The translations under genes and the position numbers were made by a program. Positions 27,900 to 36,962 of a stretch of 64,000 nt of DNA are shown in pieces. Each line of letters begins with the position of its first letter. Position 1 is the stretch's first letter. Below the pieces are notes generated by a model. The model did no database searches, was not told the origin of the DNA, and saw only the letters and a list, made by a program, of their open reading frames with translations. Source of the stretch: Vibrio nitrifigilis (lineage in GTDB: Bacteria > Pseudomonadota > Gammaproteobacteria > Enterobacterales > Vibrionaceae); assembly GCF_015686695.1 (NCBI RefSeq), contig NZ_JADPMR010000001.1, forward strand, positions 1,922,001 to 1,986,000, written 5' to 3'.

Positions 27900-28613
27900 A
27901 TGAATTCTTCATCAACAGATACGTCCCGTCGTCGTTTTTTAAAAAATGCAATTATCACGGTATCAGCAACCGCTATCGGACCCAGTCTGATTTTTCCGGC
28001 CCTTGCGGATCCTATTACGCAAATTGACCTCGACGCATACAAACCTATTTTCTTTAGTGGTGACGAATGGACCTTCTTACTAGCAGCAGTCGATAAACTG
28101 ATCCCTGCTGATGAGCATGGTCCTGGCGCATTGGAAACCAATGTGCCGATTTTTATTGACCGACAAATGCAAGGTCGTTTTGGTCAGGCAAAAGACTGGT
28201 ACATGCAACCCCCCTTTGCCCCCAACGCGGCGCCAGAATTTGGCTATCAATCCCCTTTAACGCCCGCGCAAACCTACCGCCTCGGCATAAAAGCAACCAA
28301 TCTCTACTGCCAACAACAGTGGAATAAACCCTTTGCTAAGTTAGCCGCCGCCCAGCAAGTTACGGTACTGACTAACCTGCAAAAAGGCATCATCAAATTT
28401 GATGATGTCAGTGCTTCTCAATTCTTCGCGTTTTTGTTGCAGAACACAAAAGAAGGCTACTTCGCCGACCCAATTCACGGTGGCAACAAGCATATGGCGA
28501 GCTGGAAAATGATCGGCTTTCCTGGTGCACGCGCCTCATATAAGAAATGGGTGACCCAACCTAACGTCGAATACCCGCTAGGCCCAGTTAGCATTGAAGG
28601 AGAGAGAGGATAA
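27900..28613 (+). CDS. Membrane-bound sugar dehydrogenase gamma subunit (gluconate 2-dehydrogenase subunit 3)
   Basis: A 237-residue small subunit. A twin-arginine signal, SRRRFLKNA, at about residues 9-17, is followed by a hydrophobic stretch and ends near FPALA. The mature part has VDKLIPADEHGPGALETNVP and FADPIHGGNKHMASWKMIGFPG, typical of gluconate 2-dehydrogenase subunit 3. It is thought to take the folded flavoprotein across the membrane by Tat. GGGAG lies seven bases before ATG 27900. The stop is two bases from the next start, so the operon is tight. Confidence 0.88.
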   Translation: MNSSSTDTSRRRFLKNAIITVSATAIGPSLIFPALADPITQIDLDAYKPIFFSGDEWTFLLAAVDKLIPADEHGPGALETNVPIFIDRQMQGRFGQAKDWYMQPPFAPNAAPEFGYQSPLTPAQTYRLGIKATNLYCQQQWNKPFAKLAAAQQVTVLTNLQKGIIKFDDVSASQFFAFLLQNTKEGYFADPIHGGNKHMASWKMIGFPGARASYKKWVTQPNVEYPLGPVSIEGERG

Positions 28614-28615
28614 TT

Positions 28616-30388
28616 ATGGCACGTCAGGAAAAACCCGTAGATGTGGTAATGGTCGGTCTTGGCTGGACCAACTCTATTATGGGAATGGAATTGACCGATG
28701 CAGGGTTAGATGTACTTGCACTGGAACAAGGCGATGATCGAGATACTGTTCCCGATTTTTCATATCCAAAAATGGCCGATGAGCTCACCTACGGCGTACG
28801 TTATAAATTAATGCGCAAACCCGCACTCACGACCGTTACCGTGCGCCACTCTATCGATGAAGAAGCGTTACCCTATCGTCATCTCGGCTCATTTTTGCCT
28901 GGAGATGGCGTTGGCGGCGCAGGATCGCATTGGAATGGCCACTCTTGGCGTCCAATGCCAGAAGAGCTACGTTTACGTAGTTATGTTGAAGAAAAATTTG
29001 GTCAAGACATTATTCCCAAAGACATGACGATTCAAGATTTTGGCGTCACGTATGATGAACTTGAACCTCACTTTGATTTCTTTGAAAAAGTGATGGGGGT
29101 ATCAGGCCAGGCCGGTAACATCAAAGGAGAGATTCAGCCCGGAGGCAACCCATTTGAAGGGCCGCGGCGAAATCCGTATCCATTACCGCCATTAGTTCGT
29201 ACATTAAACGACAGCATGTTCGCGGCCGCTGCCAAAGAAAAAGGCTTTCATCCTTTTCCTCTGCCAGCAGCCAATGCATCTGAAGCATACACGAACCCTT
29301 ATGGAATGCAGCTTGGGCCATGTAACTTTTGTGGTTTTTGCGAACGTTATGGCTGTATCAACTATTCCAAAGCATCACCACAAACCTGTGTGCTTGGCGC
29401 ATTGAAACAACGTAAAAACTTTCACTACCGCACCCAATGTGAAGTGACCAAGGTTAACCTCGATAAATCAGGTAAAAAAGCGGTAGGAGTCACTTATATC
29501 AACGGTGAAGGCAAAGAAGTTTTTCAACCCGCTAGCATGGTGATTGTCGGAACTTTTGCCTATAACAATGTTCGCTTATTGTTACTTTCTGGTATCGGTC
29601 AACCTTACGATCCGGTCCGTAATACTGGTACTGTTGGTCGCAACTATGCCTATCAAATGACCGGTGGTGCAACCTTGTTTTTCAAAGATAAAGAATTCAA
29701 CCCCTTTATCGGTGCTGGCGCAAACGGCGAGATCATTGACGACTTTGCTACTAACCGTATCGATTTTCGCAAAGAGGGCTTTATCGGTGGCTCCTATATG
29801 AATGCTGGAATGACGAATGGGCAACCAATTCGTAGTATGCCTTTGCCAACTGGAACTCCAAGTTGGGGGTCTGAATGGAAAAAAGCAGTGAAAGAAAACT
29901 ATGGCCACGCGATGAGCATTGGTTCTCACGGCTCGAATATGTCGTATCGTGACTGCTATTTAAGCCTAGACCCTACCTATAAAGACCGCCATGGTTTGCC
30001 ACTGCTACGTATGACATTTAACTGGAAAGACAACGACATCAAAATGACCCAATTTATGAAACGCCAAATTGAGTCGATTGTGGACGTTATGCATCCTGAT
30101 AACGTGAAATACAGCTTTAAAGATTTTGGGGTTAAATACGATGTCCGACCTTACCAAACCACTCACAACGTGGGTGGCGCAATCATGGGAACGAATCCTA
30201 AAACCAGCGTGTTGAATCGTTACCTTCAAAGTTGGGATGTACACAATGTGTTTGTGATGGGTGCCAGTGCCTTTCCACAAAACATTCAATACAACCCTAC
30301 TCTATTAGTTGGTGCACTTACTTATTGGTCGGCCAAAGCGATTAAGGAAAAATATCTGCCTAATCCTGGCCCACTGGTTCAGGCATAA
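28616..30388 (+). CDS. GMC-family flavoprotein subunit of sugar (gluconate) dehydrogenase
   Basis: A 590-residue FAD oxidoreductase, the large subunit of the gluconate/2-ketogluconate/glucose dehydrogenase group. The N-terminus DVVMVGLGWTNSIMGMEL is the FAD-binding fold. A CNFCGFCERYGC cluster at about residue 237 matches the 3Fe-4S site of bacterial FAD dehydrogenases. Catalytic His near THNVGGAIMG and the end SAFPQNIQYNPTLLVGALTYW are typical. It has no signal peptide, consistent with export bound to the Tat-bearing gamma subunit. Electrons pass to the cytochrome c encoded next. The actual sugar (gluconate, 2-ketogluconate, glucose or sorbitol) cannot be decided. Confidence 0.9.
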   Translation: MARQEKPVDVVMVGLGWTNSIMGMELTDAGLDVLALEQGDDRDTVPDFSYPKMADELTYGVRYKLMRKPALTTVTVRHSIDEEALPYRHLGSFLPGDGVGGAGSHWNGHSWRPMPEELRLRSYVEEKFGQDIIPKDMTIQDFGVTYDELEPHFDFFEKVMGVSGQAGNIKGEIQPGGNPFEGPRRNPYPLPPLVRTLNDSMFAAAAKEKGFHPFPLPAANASEAYTNPYGMQLGPCNFCGFCERYGCINYSKASPQTCVLGALKQRKNFHYRTQCEVTKVNLDKSGKKAVGVTYINGEGKEVFQPASMVIVGTFAYNNVRLLLLSGIGQPYDPVRNTGTVGRNYAYQMTGGATLFFKDKEFNPFIGAGANGEIIDDFATNRIDFRKEGFIGGSYMNAGMTNGQPIRSMPLPTGTPSWGSEWKKAVKENYGHAMSIGSHGSNMSYRDCYLSLDPTYKDRHGLPLLRMTFNWKDNDIKMTQFMKRQIESIVDVMHPDNVKYSFKDFGVKYDVRPYQTTHNVGGAIMGTNPKTSVLNRYLQSWDVHNVFVMGASAFPQNIQYNPTLLVGALTYWSAKAIKEKYLPNPGPLVQA

Positions 30389-30401
30389 GGAGGAACGACA
30401 T

Positions 30402-31709
30402 ATGAAAACACTCATTACATTAGGGTCGTTACTTTCTGTTCTTTCTGTGGCTAGTTATGCAGCAAGCCCAACGAATCCGGATAACCAGCAGATTAACCAA
30501 GGTGAATACATAGCGCGAGCCAGCGATTGCGTCGCTTGCCATACTGCAGAAGGTGGCAAGAATTTTGCCGGAGGTCTTGCTATTGAAAGCCCGTTTGGCA
30601 AAATCTATTCCACTAACATTACCCCTAGTAAAACCCATGGGATCGGCAATTATAGCTATGCACAATTTGAACAAGCGCTACGCCATGGTGTAAGAGCTGA
30701 TGGCTCACATCTCTACCCTGCCATGCCTTATCCTGATTACGCTAAGCTTAAAGATGATGATGTAAAAGCATTGTACGCCTATTTCATGCATGGGGTTGAT
30801 CCTGTCGATGAAGATGCACCGAAAACCGATTTAAGTTTTCCGTTTAATCAACGTTGGGGCATTCGTTTTTGGAATTGGGTTGCAGCCGATGCCTCGCCTT
30901 ATCAAAATGATGCGAAACAATCAGAAGCATACAATCGCGGCGCTTACCTCGTACAAGGGCCTGGCCACTGTGGCAGTTGCCATACACCGCGCGGTTTAGT
31001 ATTTCAGGAAAAAGGGTATGACCACAAAGGTGGGGATTTCCTTTCTGGCGGTATGATCGGCATTTGGCATGCACCAGATTTACGTGCAGGTAAAGGCGGT
31101 GCCCTAGAACACTGGTCAAAAGAGGATATTGCAGAGTATCTAGCCACCGGACGTAATGTTCACTCTGCCGTTGCAGGTGAAATGACATCGGTAGTCGAGC
31201 ACAGTTTAAGCTATCTAAACGACAGTGACTTAGATGCAATCGCTACTTACCTCAAAACTCTCCCAGGCGATGGCACGACTAAAGCGATATCAACTAATGA
31301 AGATAACGCTACCACGGCCAAGCTGGTTAGCGGTAAATACCCAGTTAATTCAGGAGAACGGCTGTACGTTGATAACTGCAGTGCCTGTCACTTCAGTAAT
31401 GCCAAAGGTGCACCGAGAGTCTTTCCTGCTCTTGACGGTAATTCGTTAGTCAATGCGCAAGACCCAAGTGGTTTGATTCACGTCATTCTTGCAGGGTCAA
31501 CGCTGCCTTCAACACCTAAAGCTCCAGAAGCACTGGCAATGCCGGGATTTGGCTGGCGTTTAAGTGATGAAGAAGTAGCAAAACTTGCCACTTTCCTACG
31601 AAGTGGTTGGCATAATAAAGCCCCGTCGGTCAGTGCGGATGATGTAGCGACGATTCGTAAAACCATCCCTAAATCAGTATTAGAAGCCGATAAGCCCAAC
31701 GTCGAATAG
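30402..31709 (+). CDS. Triheme cytochrome c subunit of sugar dehydrogenase
   Basis: A 435-residue secreted cytochrome with three CxxCH sites: CVACH at about residue 43, CGSCH near 190 and CSACH near 328. A signal peptide ends ASYA at about 20. It matches the cytochrome subunit of alcohol/gluconate dehydrogenases, which is membrane-anchored and passes electrons to ubiquinone or an oxidase. AAGGAGG lies eight bases before ATG 30402, a strong site. It completes the three-gene operon begun at 27900. The terminator follows at 31728. Confidence 0.9.
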   Translation: MKTLITLGSLLSVLSVASYAASPTNPDNQQINQGEYIARASDCVACHTAEGGKNFAGGLAIESPFGKIYSTNITPSKTHGIGNYSYAQFEQALRHGVRADGSHLYPAMPYPDYAKLKDDDVKALYAYFMHGVDPVDEDAPKTDLSFPFNQRWGIRFWNWVAADASPYQNDAKQSEAYNRGAYLVQGPGHCGSCHTPRGLVFQEKGYDHKGGDFLSGGMIGIWHAPDLRAGKGGALEHWSKEDIAEYLATGRNVHSAVAGEMTSVVEHSLSYLNDSDLDAIATYLKTLPGDGTTKAISTNEDNATTAKLVSGKYPVNSGERLYVDNCSACHFSNAKGAPRVFPALDGNSLVNAQDPSGLIHVILAGSTLPSTPKAPEALAMPGFGWRLSDEEVAKLATFLRSGWHNKAPSVSADDVATIRKTIPKSVLEADKPNVE

Positions 31710-31727
31710 GTTTGCATCTAACGTAAT

Positions 31728-31775
31728 AAAAAAGGACACACAACGTAAATAGTGTTGTGTGTCCTTTTTTATTTT
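31728..31775 (+). terminator. GGACACACAA hairpin terminator, copy 1
   Basis: GGACACACAAC pairs with GTTGTGTGTCC over a nine-base loop (GTAAATAGT), then TTTTTTATTTTT follows. It ends the dehydrogenase operon. Related hairpins with the same loop lie at 32833 and 34402. Confidence 0.85.
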
Positions 31776-31882
31776 TGTTAAGTATCTGTCCCATTGATGT
31801 CTATTTCGCTTTATTTCGTTTGCCCTACATTTGTAAGTACAGATAACTTAGCCATAAACACGGCACCATAGAGGTAATGTAT

Positions 31883-32722
31883 TCAATGTATAAATTCAGT
31901 CATATCATTTAAAGCTGTCGCCTTACCCGGATAAAACCACATTTGGTTAGCCAAAATATCCACATGTCCAACCCCCGAGTAGATTTTGCTTTCTACAACA
32001 ACGCCTTTTTGACGACACTTTTTAACAAGGGCATCAAGATTTTGCCGACCCACTTCTTTATCTTTATCCCCCCAAAGTAACAACATCGGCGGTTCTCTAC
32101 CATCTATAAACGTCGTAACCTGCATTTGGGAATATTGCTCCGGTGGTGCAAAGATGGCTTTTAAATCATCAGCTTTAGGTACAAAATCGTAAGGTCCCGC
32201 TAGGCCAACAAATGCTGTAATGACCGAATGATGTTTCCCTAGGGCTTCTAAATAACGCTCATCAGCCGTAAGTAACGCTCCTATGTGGGCTCCAGCAGAA
32301 TGACCAGCCACAACAATTTTGTTCCGATCGCCACCATATTCTTGGATATGATCATCGACCCAAGCTAACGCTTTCGCTCCATCTTGCACAAAGACCGGAA
32401 ATCGCACTTGCGGATATTTACGATAGTCTGCGATCACTGTAACGAACCCTTTATTAGCGAGTTTATTTCCAAGGAATGCATACATATCCTTTGAACCCGA
32501 CTCCCAACGTCCGCCATAAAAAAACACAATGACGGGGTAAGGAGACGATTCTTGTTTAGCTGGGATATAAACATCCAGCTTTTGCTTAGATGCATCGTCA
32601 AAAACGATATTTTTTATGATGCGGTTATCACTGAACTTTGCAGGAAGATTTGCCAACTGCAACCCCACCTTTGTACATGCAGAGAGCATTAATACGCTCA
32701 TCACAATAAAGATTGCCCTCAT
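31883..32722 (-). CDS. Alpha/beta hydrolase lipoprotein (carboxylesterase-like)
   Basis: A 279-residue esterase-like protein. MRAIFIVMSVLMLSAC at the start is a lipoprotein signal with the lipobox LSAC. Then come VIVFFYGGRWESGSKDMY (oxyanion hole region, HGG replaced by YGG), the nucleophile in VAGHSAGAHIGA, and GVGHVDIL for the His. It belongs near BD-FAE/carboxylesterases, and should be anchored on a membrane. I start at ATG 32722 because a copy of the GGACACACAA hairpin (32833-32872) lies in the longer frame. The substrate is unknown. Confidence 0.8.
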   Translation of the reverse strand: MRAIFIVMSVLMLSACTKVGLQLANLPAKFSDNRIIKNIVFDDASKQKLDVYIPAKQESSPYPVIVFFYGGRWESGSKDMYAFLGNKLANKGFVTVIADYRKYPQVRFPVFVQDGAKALAWVDDHIQEYGGDRNKIVVAGHSAGAHIGALLTADERYLEALGKHHSVITAFVGLAGPYDFVPKADDLKAIFAPPEQYSQMQVTTFIDGREPPMLLLWGDKDKEVGRQNLDALVKKCRQKGVVVESKIYSGVGHVDILANQMWFYPGKATALNDMTEFIH

Positions 32723-32832
32723 ATAACCCAACCATCTCCCATTGATAGCAGCCCGAACAGCACCCATCGCAAATGCCATACTAAGGTAATAGCAGACAAT
32801 ACCCCCAAATGCATCAACCACCTTTAATAAAA

Positions 32833-32872
32833 TAAAAAAGACACACAATGTAAATGATGTTGTGTGTCCTAT
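32833..32872. terminator. GGACACACAA hairpin, copy 2
   Basis: GACACACAA and TTGTGTGTC form a stem with an 11-base loop containing GTAAATGAT. A run of A precedes and T residues follow, so it could terminate the MFS gene (minus strand, ends 32954). Confidence 0.7.
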
Positions 32873-32953
32873 TAAAATCAACAAATTGGCTTTGATGTTA
32901 GAAAAATTTAAGACGGAACAAAAACGTGACTGTTCCGCTTACGTAGCTTGGGG

Positions 32954-34192
32954 TTAACTGACCAACACTTTTTCTTCACGCTGATGAATAGACACTATCG
33001 CAAACAAACTGACGCCAGAAATAAGGCCCAATAATGCTAAACATCCACTAAAAATACCCATTGAAAAGCTGTCTAAACTCAAATACCAACCGGTAATCCA
33101 ATTACCAAGGAAAGCCATAACGCCACCAGCACACGCATAGAGCCCATAATAACTGGCCATTTCACGGCGAGGAGCGAAGTTCGGAATATAGGAATACATC
33201 ACGGGAAACGAAAGCATAGTGCCAAAACTAAATAACGCCGCATACAAAATAAAAGGCAGTGCTAACATAGGTTCGTAATGCCACTGCAATGCCAAATAAG
33301 CACACCCCATCAAACTCATACCTATCCCCATCGAAGGCGCATCCCCAAGCCTGGTGACAATCCATTTACTCACCGGCAATTGGCAGAACACACCTAATAT
33401 TGAGGTGGTCATAAATACCATGGTTAAGATCGATTCATTTCCTGTCATTACATGAATTTGATGCGGTACACTTAAATAGAGTTGATGAAACAAAATACTG
33501 TTAACAGAAGCGGCTAAAATAAACTTCATGAACATCGGCTTACGAATCATGCTGCCCCATTGTCTCCAAAAGGCAAAATCCGCGGTTTCCTCTTCACTCT
33601 CGGCACTAACCCGCTGCTCGGGTAAATAAAACCACTGTAATACCAATAGCAACGCAAAAATCGCAGCTGCAGATAAACCGATCGACATAAAACTCCAGCT
33701 TAGCAGAGTAAGGCCCGCCAACGGTCCTAATAACATTCCGCTTTCTCCGGCCATCTTTTTCAAGGAAAAGACTTGATTACGCACTCGAGCATCAGGATAT
33801 TCCGAGGCCAAATACGCATCGCTGCTTGGAGTGAACAGAGCGCCTGCAAATCCAGTAAACATTGCGCCGAGAATTAACCATGCAAAGGTTTCGCCCATAC
33901 CTAGCATGATAAACCCGAGAATACGCACCGAACATCCGAGTAGAATCAGAGGCTTGTATCCAAAACGGTCGCCTAATGTCCCGCCAATAAGAAACAGCCC
34001 CTGTTGGCTTAAAACACGTAAGCCAATAATGATTCCGACATGCCAGCTAGTCAGCCCTAATTGGTAGAGATGATCGGCTAAATATGGCAGTAACATATAG
34101 AAACCGAGATTAAAGGAAAAAGAATTAATAATCAGAACCTTAGAGGGTGCTGTTAGAAGAGAAAATGCGCTTAAGCGACGCAAGGAGAACAC
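32954..34192 (-). CDS. MFS transporter (MdtH-like drug efflux type)
   Basis: A 412-residue transporter with 12 membrane helices. The loop 2-3 motif is GDRFGYKPLILLG at about residue 75, and motif C-like glycine and proline residues are in GFAGALFTPSSDAYL. The halves are joined by an acidic linker (SAESEEETADFAFWRQWG) at about 205. It most resembles MdtH-type multidrug exporters. GTG 34192 is the start. Two GGACACACAA hairpins flank it. Substrate unknown. Confidence 0.82.
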   Translation of the reverse strand: MFSLRRLSAFSLLTAPSKVLIINSFSFNLGFYMLLPYLADHLYQLGLTSWHVGIIIGLRVLSQQGLFLIGGTLGDRFGYKPLILLGCSVRILGFIMLGMGETFAWLILGAMFTGFAGALFTPSSDAYLASEYPDARVRNQVFSLKKMAGESGMLLGPLAGLTLLSWSFMSIGLSAAAIFALLLVLQWFYLPEQRVSAESEEETADFAFWRQWGSMIRKPMFMKFILAASVNSILFHQLYLSVPHQIHVMTGNESILTMVFMTTSILGVFCQLPVSKWIVTRLGDAPSMGIGMSLMGCAYLALQWHYEPMLALPFILYAALFSFGTMLSFPVMYSYIPNFAPRREMASYYGLYACAGGVMAFLGNWITGWYLSLDSFSMGIFSGCLALLGLISGVSLFAIVSIHQREEKVLVS

Positions 34193-34401
34193 AATATAAC
34201 CTCGGGATTAAACATGGTGCATACAATCGTACGCTGGGCCGATAATCATTGAAGTATTAATCAAGTGTAAACCAACGTAAAGGCCTGATGATAAAAATAA
34301 TTTGCTCGTGATTAATCTAAAGTACCCGAGAATAAAATGGGGCTATAAACTGATATACCAAACTTCTATATAGGCTTGCATTTCTTATAATAAAAATGTG
34401 C

Positions 34402-34448
34402 AATAAAAAGGACACACAAGGTAAATGATCCTTTTGTGTCCTTTCTAT
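34402..34448. terminator. GGACACACAA hairpin terminator, copy 3
   Basis: GGACACACAAGG pairs with CCTTTTGTGTCC around the loop TAAATGAT, preceded by AAAAA and followed by TTTCTATATT. It lies downstream of the 34478 gene on the minus strand. Confidence 0.75.
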
Positions 34449-34477
34449 ATTCAATTTACATTGGCGAGTATGTGCGC

Positions 34478-34810
34478 TTAGGATTTCACTTTTTTCTTTT
34501 TGCCGTATTTAGCGTTATAGGCTTTTTTACTTAACTTTTTATCTTGCTCTATTTGATCGTCTTTGGATGCACGTTTTTTCAAGCGTGACCATTGGAACAG
34601 GCCATATAGCACACCACACAAAATCCAAATGATGGAAGCTTTAAGTAAATAGATACCAGTGAAAATGTTTTCAACATCCATGGTGTAAGTCAAAATGGTT
34701 TCCATGATAAAAACCGGTACGGTAAACAACAAAATACCACGGATGCCAATAAATTTATAAATACCTTGCTGCTTCGCTTGTGCCCAGCGTAATTGATCTG
34801 GCGTTTTCAT
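34478..34810 (-). CDS. Small membrane protein, 110 aa, unknown
   Basis: I do not recognise a family. Two hydrophobic helices are seen at about residues 22-42 and 50-72 (GILLFTVPVFIMETILTY, then YLLKASIIWILCGVLYGL). The C-terminal 30 residues are strongly basic, ending KAYNAKYGKKKKVKS, which should be cytoplasmic. ATG 34810 has a weak ribosome binding site. It is alone between the MFS gene and a divergent esterase gene. Confidence 0.7.
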   Translation of the reverse strand: MKTPDQLRWAQAKQQGIYKFIGIRGILLFTVPVFIMETILTYTMDVENIFTGIYLLKASIIWILCGVLYGLFQWSRLKKRASKDDQIEQDKKLSKKAYNAKYGKKKKVKS

Positions 34811-35038
34811 CTTCTAGATATTCCTAACATCATAATTTATCGTTAATTTACCTCATCAACATGAAAAATTTAAGAGATAAGATCAAACATCTGCACATTG
34901 TAGTGCGTTTAAACGCGATTATTTTTTGCAATAATTACGAGCACATTTCCTTTGTCGTTCAAAAAGGGAATGTACCTAACACATTTATAGGGCGCTCTTT
35001 GTTAACGTAATCCTCTTCCTTTTGGCCGAGTAAATAAC

Positions 35039-35998
35039 ATGAAAACCCACCAGATAATTCGATGTTTAGGCTATACGATAACATTGGCAGCAAGCGCTTT
35101 GAGCTTACCTGCCTCGGCAGCAAACTTAACGGTATCGCAGCACTTTTCTATTTGGCCAAGCACGACTGCAAATACTACTACGACAGAAACGGTGATTGAA
35201 CGTAGCAAATCCCCTTCCGTCCATGACCGTGCTTGGATCAATATTAACAAGACAGAACTTCTCTCATTTCCGACGCAAAAACCGAGCAGCTGCAGCATTA
35301 TTATCGCCCCTGGTGGTGGCTACAAACGAGTGGTATTTGATAAAGAAGGTATCGATATGGTGCCCGATCTTAACCAGCACGGGTTAAACGTATTTATCTT
35401 GAAATATCGGCTTCCAAGCGACTCCGCTTCTGATCGTGAATGGCAACCGCTGGAAGATGCACAACGGGCGGTGCGTTATATTCGCGCCCATGCGAAAGAG
35501 TGGCAACTGAATAATCAATGTGTGGGTGTGTTAGGCTTTTCTGCGGGCGGACAACTAGCCTCTAGTTTAGCAACTCAATTTACCCGAAAGGTTTATCAAC
35601 CCATCGATACCATAGATACTTTTTCTGCTCGGCCTGATTTTGTCGGCTTAATGTATCCCGTCATTACCATGGAAAAGAAATACGCTCACAACAGCACTCG
35701 CAAAATATTGCTCGGGAAGTCGCCAACCACAACACAAATTGACGATCACTCTGCTGAAAAATGGGTTAGTGACGCGACTCCCCCAACCTTTATTGGATTG
35801 GCGAACGATGACAAATCGGTGAATCAAATGAACAGCATTCTGTATTATGAAGCGCTTCATAAGCACCACATTCCAGTTGAAATGCATATCTTTCAGAGTA
35901 GTGGTCACGGGTTTGGTATTCGCAATGCCAAAGGAACCGCTAAAGAGTGGCTACCCTTGTTTAACCAATGGTTAAAACAAAACCATTTTGTTGGCTGA
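35039..35998 (+). CDS. Secreted alpha/beta hydrolase (acetylesterase-like)
   Basis: A 319-residue alpha/beta hydrolase with a signal peptide (residues 1-27, ending ASA). Key residues: APGGGYKRVVFDKEG for the oxyanion region, the nucleophile Ser in VLGFSAGGQLAS (near residue 170), and GHGFGI for the catalytic His near 293. It is most like acetylxylan esterase/pectin acetylesterase-related proteins. The spacing GAG-8-ATG is acceptable. It is divergent from the 34478 gene. With the arabinanase it could de-acetylate polysaccharides, but this is inference. Confidence 0.83.
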   Translation: MKTHQIIRCLGYTITLAASALSLPASAANLTVSQHFSIWPSTTANTTTTETVIERSKSPSVHDRAWININKTELLSFPTQKPSSCSIIIAPGGGYKRVVFDKEGIDMVPDLNQHGLNVFILKYRLPSDSASDREWQPLEDAQRAVRYIRAHAKEWQLNNQCVGVLGFSAGGQLASSLATQFTRKVYQPIDTIDTFSARPDFVGLMYPVITMEKKYAHNSTRKILLGKSPTTTQIDDHSAEKWVSDATPPTFIGLANDDKSVNQMNSILYYEALHKHHIPVEMHIFQSSGHGFGIRNAKGTAKEWLPLFNQWLKQNHFVG

Positions 35999-36151
35999 TG
36001 AGCATGCCGGTTGTGTTATTGATATCAAAGCAACCAACTGGGAATAATGCCCCTCTCTTAGATTCATTATTCGACTAAAAGTAGGGGTGGATAATTTCTA
36101 GCATGGTATCGCTTTGGTTAGGAGATTAAAGATGAGTGTGCTTCTTATTTT

Positions 36152-36520
36152 TCATTGAAATTTTTGTTCGGTGACATTGCTGCGTAGACCAATTAAGTTT
36201 CCAAACGGATCTTCCAATTGGCACATAACTAGCCCATTTTCAATATCCATAGGGCCGCGATAAAGTTTTGCCCCTAGAGATTCAAAATGTTTGAGCGTCG
36301 CATCTAGTTCGAGTACCGACCAATATAGAACGGTTCCATATTTCCCAGCCCCAACCTTCTCATCAGCTTGAACTATTTCGAGCGAAAAACCGTCAAGATC
36401 AAGTGCAGTAAAGTCTGAGTCTGAATAATAAATAGGGATCGCAGACGGAAAGGCTTTTTTATACCAAGCGAGTCCCTGCGCTACATTTGGGACATGGATG
36501 AGAATAGCAATTGGATTCAA
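36152..36520 (-). CDS. VOC family protein, likely gene cassette
   Basis: A 122-residue VOC protein (glyoxalase/bleomycin resistance fold): MNPIAILIHVPNVAQGLAWYKKAFP at the start and LEDPFGNLIGLR near the end. The start is TTG 36520, five bases after an AGGAGG ribosome binding site that lies directly after an attC-like site ending GCGTTAGGT. That arrangement, with the gene starting right at a cassette junction, is typical of integron gene cassettes. I do not see an attC after its stop, so it may be the end of the cluster. Substrate unknown. Confidence 0.82.
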   Translation of the reverse strand: MNPIAILIHVPNVAQGLAWYKKAFPSAIPIYYSDSDFTALDLDGFSLEIVQADEKVGAGKYGTVLYWSVLELDATLKHFESLGAKLYRGPMDIENGLVMCQLEDPFGNLIGLRSNVTEQKFQ

Positions 36521-36534
36521 GTTTTCCTCCTGTC

Positions 36535-36681
36535 ACCTAACGCAGCGTTAATAAGTAGTGAGCAACACTAACACTTTACCTAATCCATTGTACCGTAAAC
36601 ACAAAACCCAACGATGGAATGAAAATACATCAAACATTTAACGCTTGACGCCATAGTCTCTTGTTGAACACAATGTTACAC
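36535..36681 (-). other. attC-like site 1 (after toxin-antitoxin cassette)
   Basis: On the minus strand the 3' end reads GTGTTGCTC, a spacer, then GCGTTAGGT, with a perfect GTTRRRY core (GTTAGGT, 36535-36541). The 5' end is GTGTAAC (36675-36681), one mismatch from RYYYAAC, overlapping the toxin stop codon, with CAACA as the inner box. The site is about 147 bases, within the range for Vibrio attC sites, and is less well preserved in the 5' arm than site 2. Confidence 0.6.
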
Positions 36682-36962
36682 GTCATCTTCCGACAACATT
36701 TGACGGCAATTACGAACTGTCGATATGCGGATTTCATGGCTTAAGCTATAGATAATACGATAGTGACCAAAAATGATTTCACGATAGTTAGTATTGGGCA
36801 TTTCAGGAACAAATCGCCCATTTCAGGCGAACTTCCAAGTAGTTCAGTTTTATCAAAAACTTCGTTTACCCACATCTCTGCTGCAGCTGGATTATCCAAA
36901 GAAATAAATTCCGCTGCATCACCTAGCTTCTAAAGCGCTAATGGAGACCAAACTACTTTCAT
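36676..36962 (-). pseudogene. RelE/ParE-family toxin, broken
   Basis: The frame starts at an ATG overlapping the antitoxin stop (ATGA) as MKVVWSPLAL, meets a TAG at codon 11, then continues KLGDAAEFISLDNPAAAEMWV. After ELLGSSPEMG a one-base shift is needed, and the second part reads RFVPEMPNTNYREIIFGHYR and ends RNCRQMLSEDDV at TAA. The sequence is a ParE/RelE toxin whose function is lost through one stop and one frameshift. The start and order are as in an intact antitoxin-toxin cassette. Confidence 0.8.

Noticed and set aside
30844..31239. Minus-strand frame of 131 codons inside the cytochrome c gene
   Set aside because: No ribosome binding site and no domain; antisense to CxxCH-bearing coding sequence.
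32723..32884. N-terminal extension of the esterase lipoprotein
   Set aside because: It would include a terminator-like hairpin, and a lipoprotein signal starts at 32722.
36001..36151. A third attC after the VOC gene
   Set aside because: A CCTAAC-like core is present, but no matching GTTRRRY end or inner arms could be found downstream.
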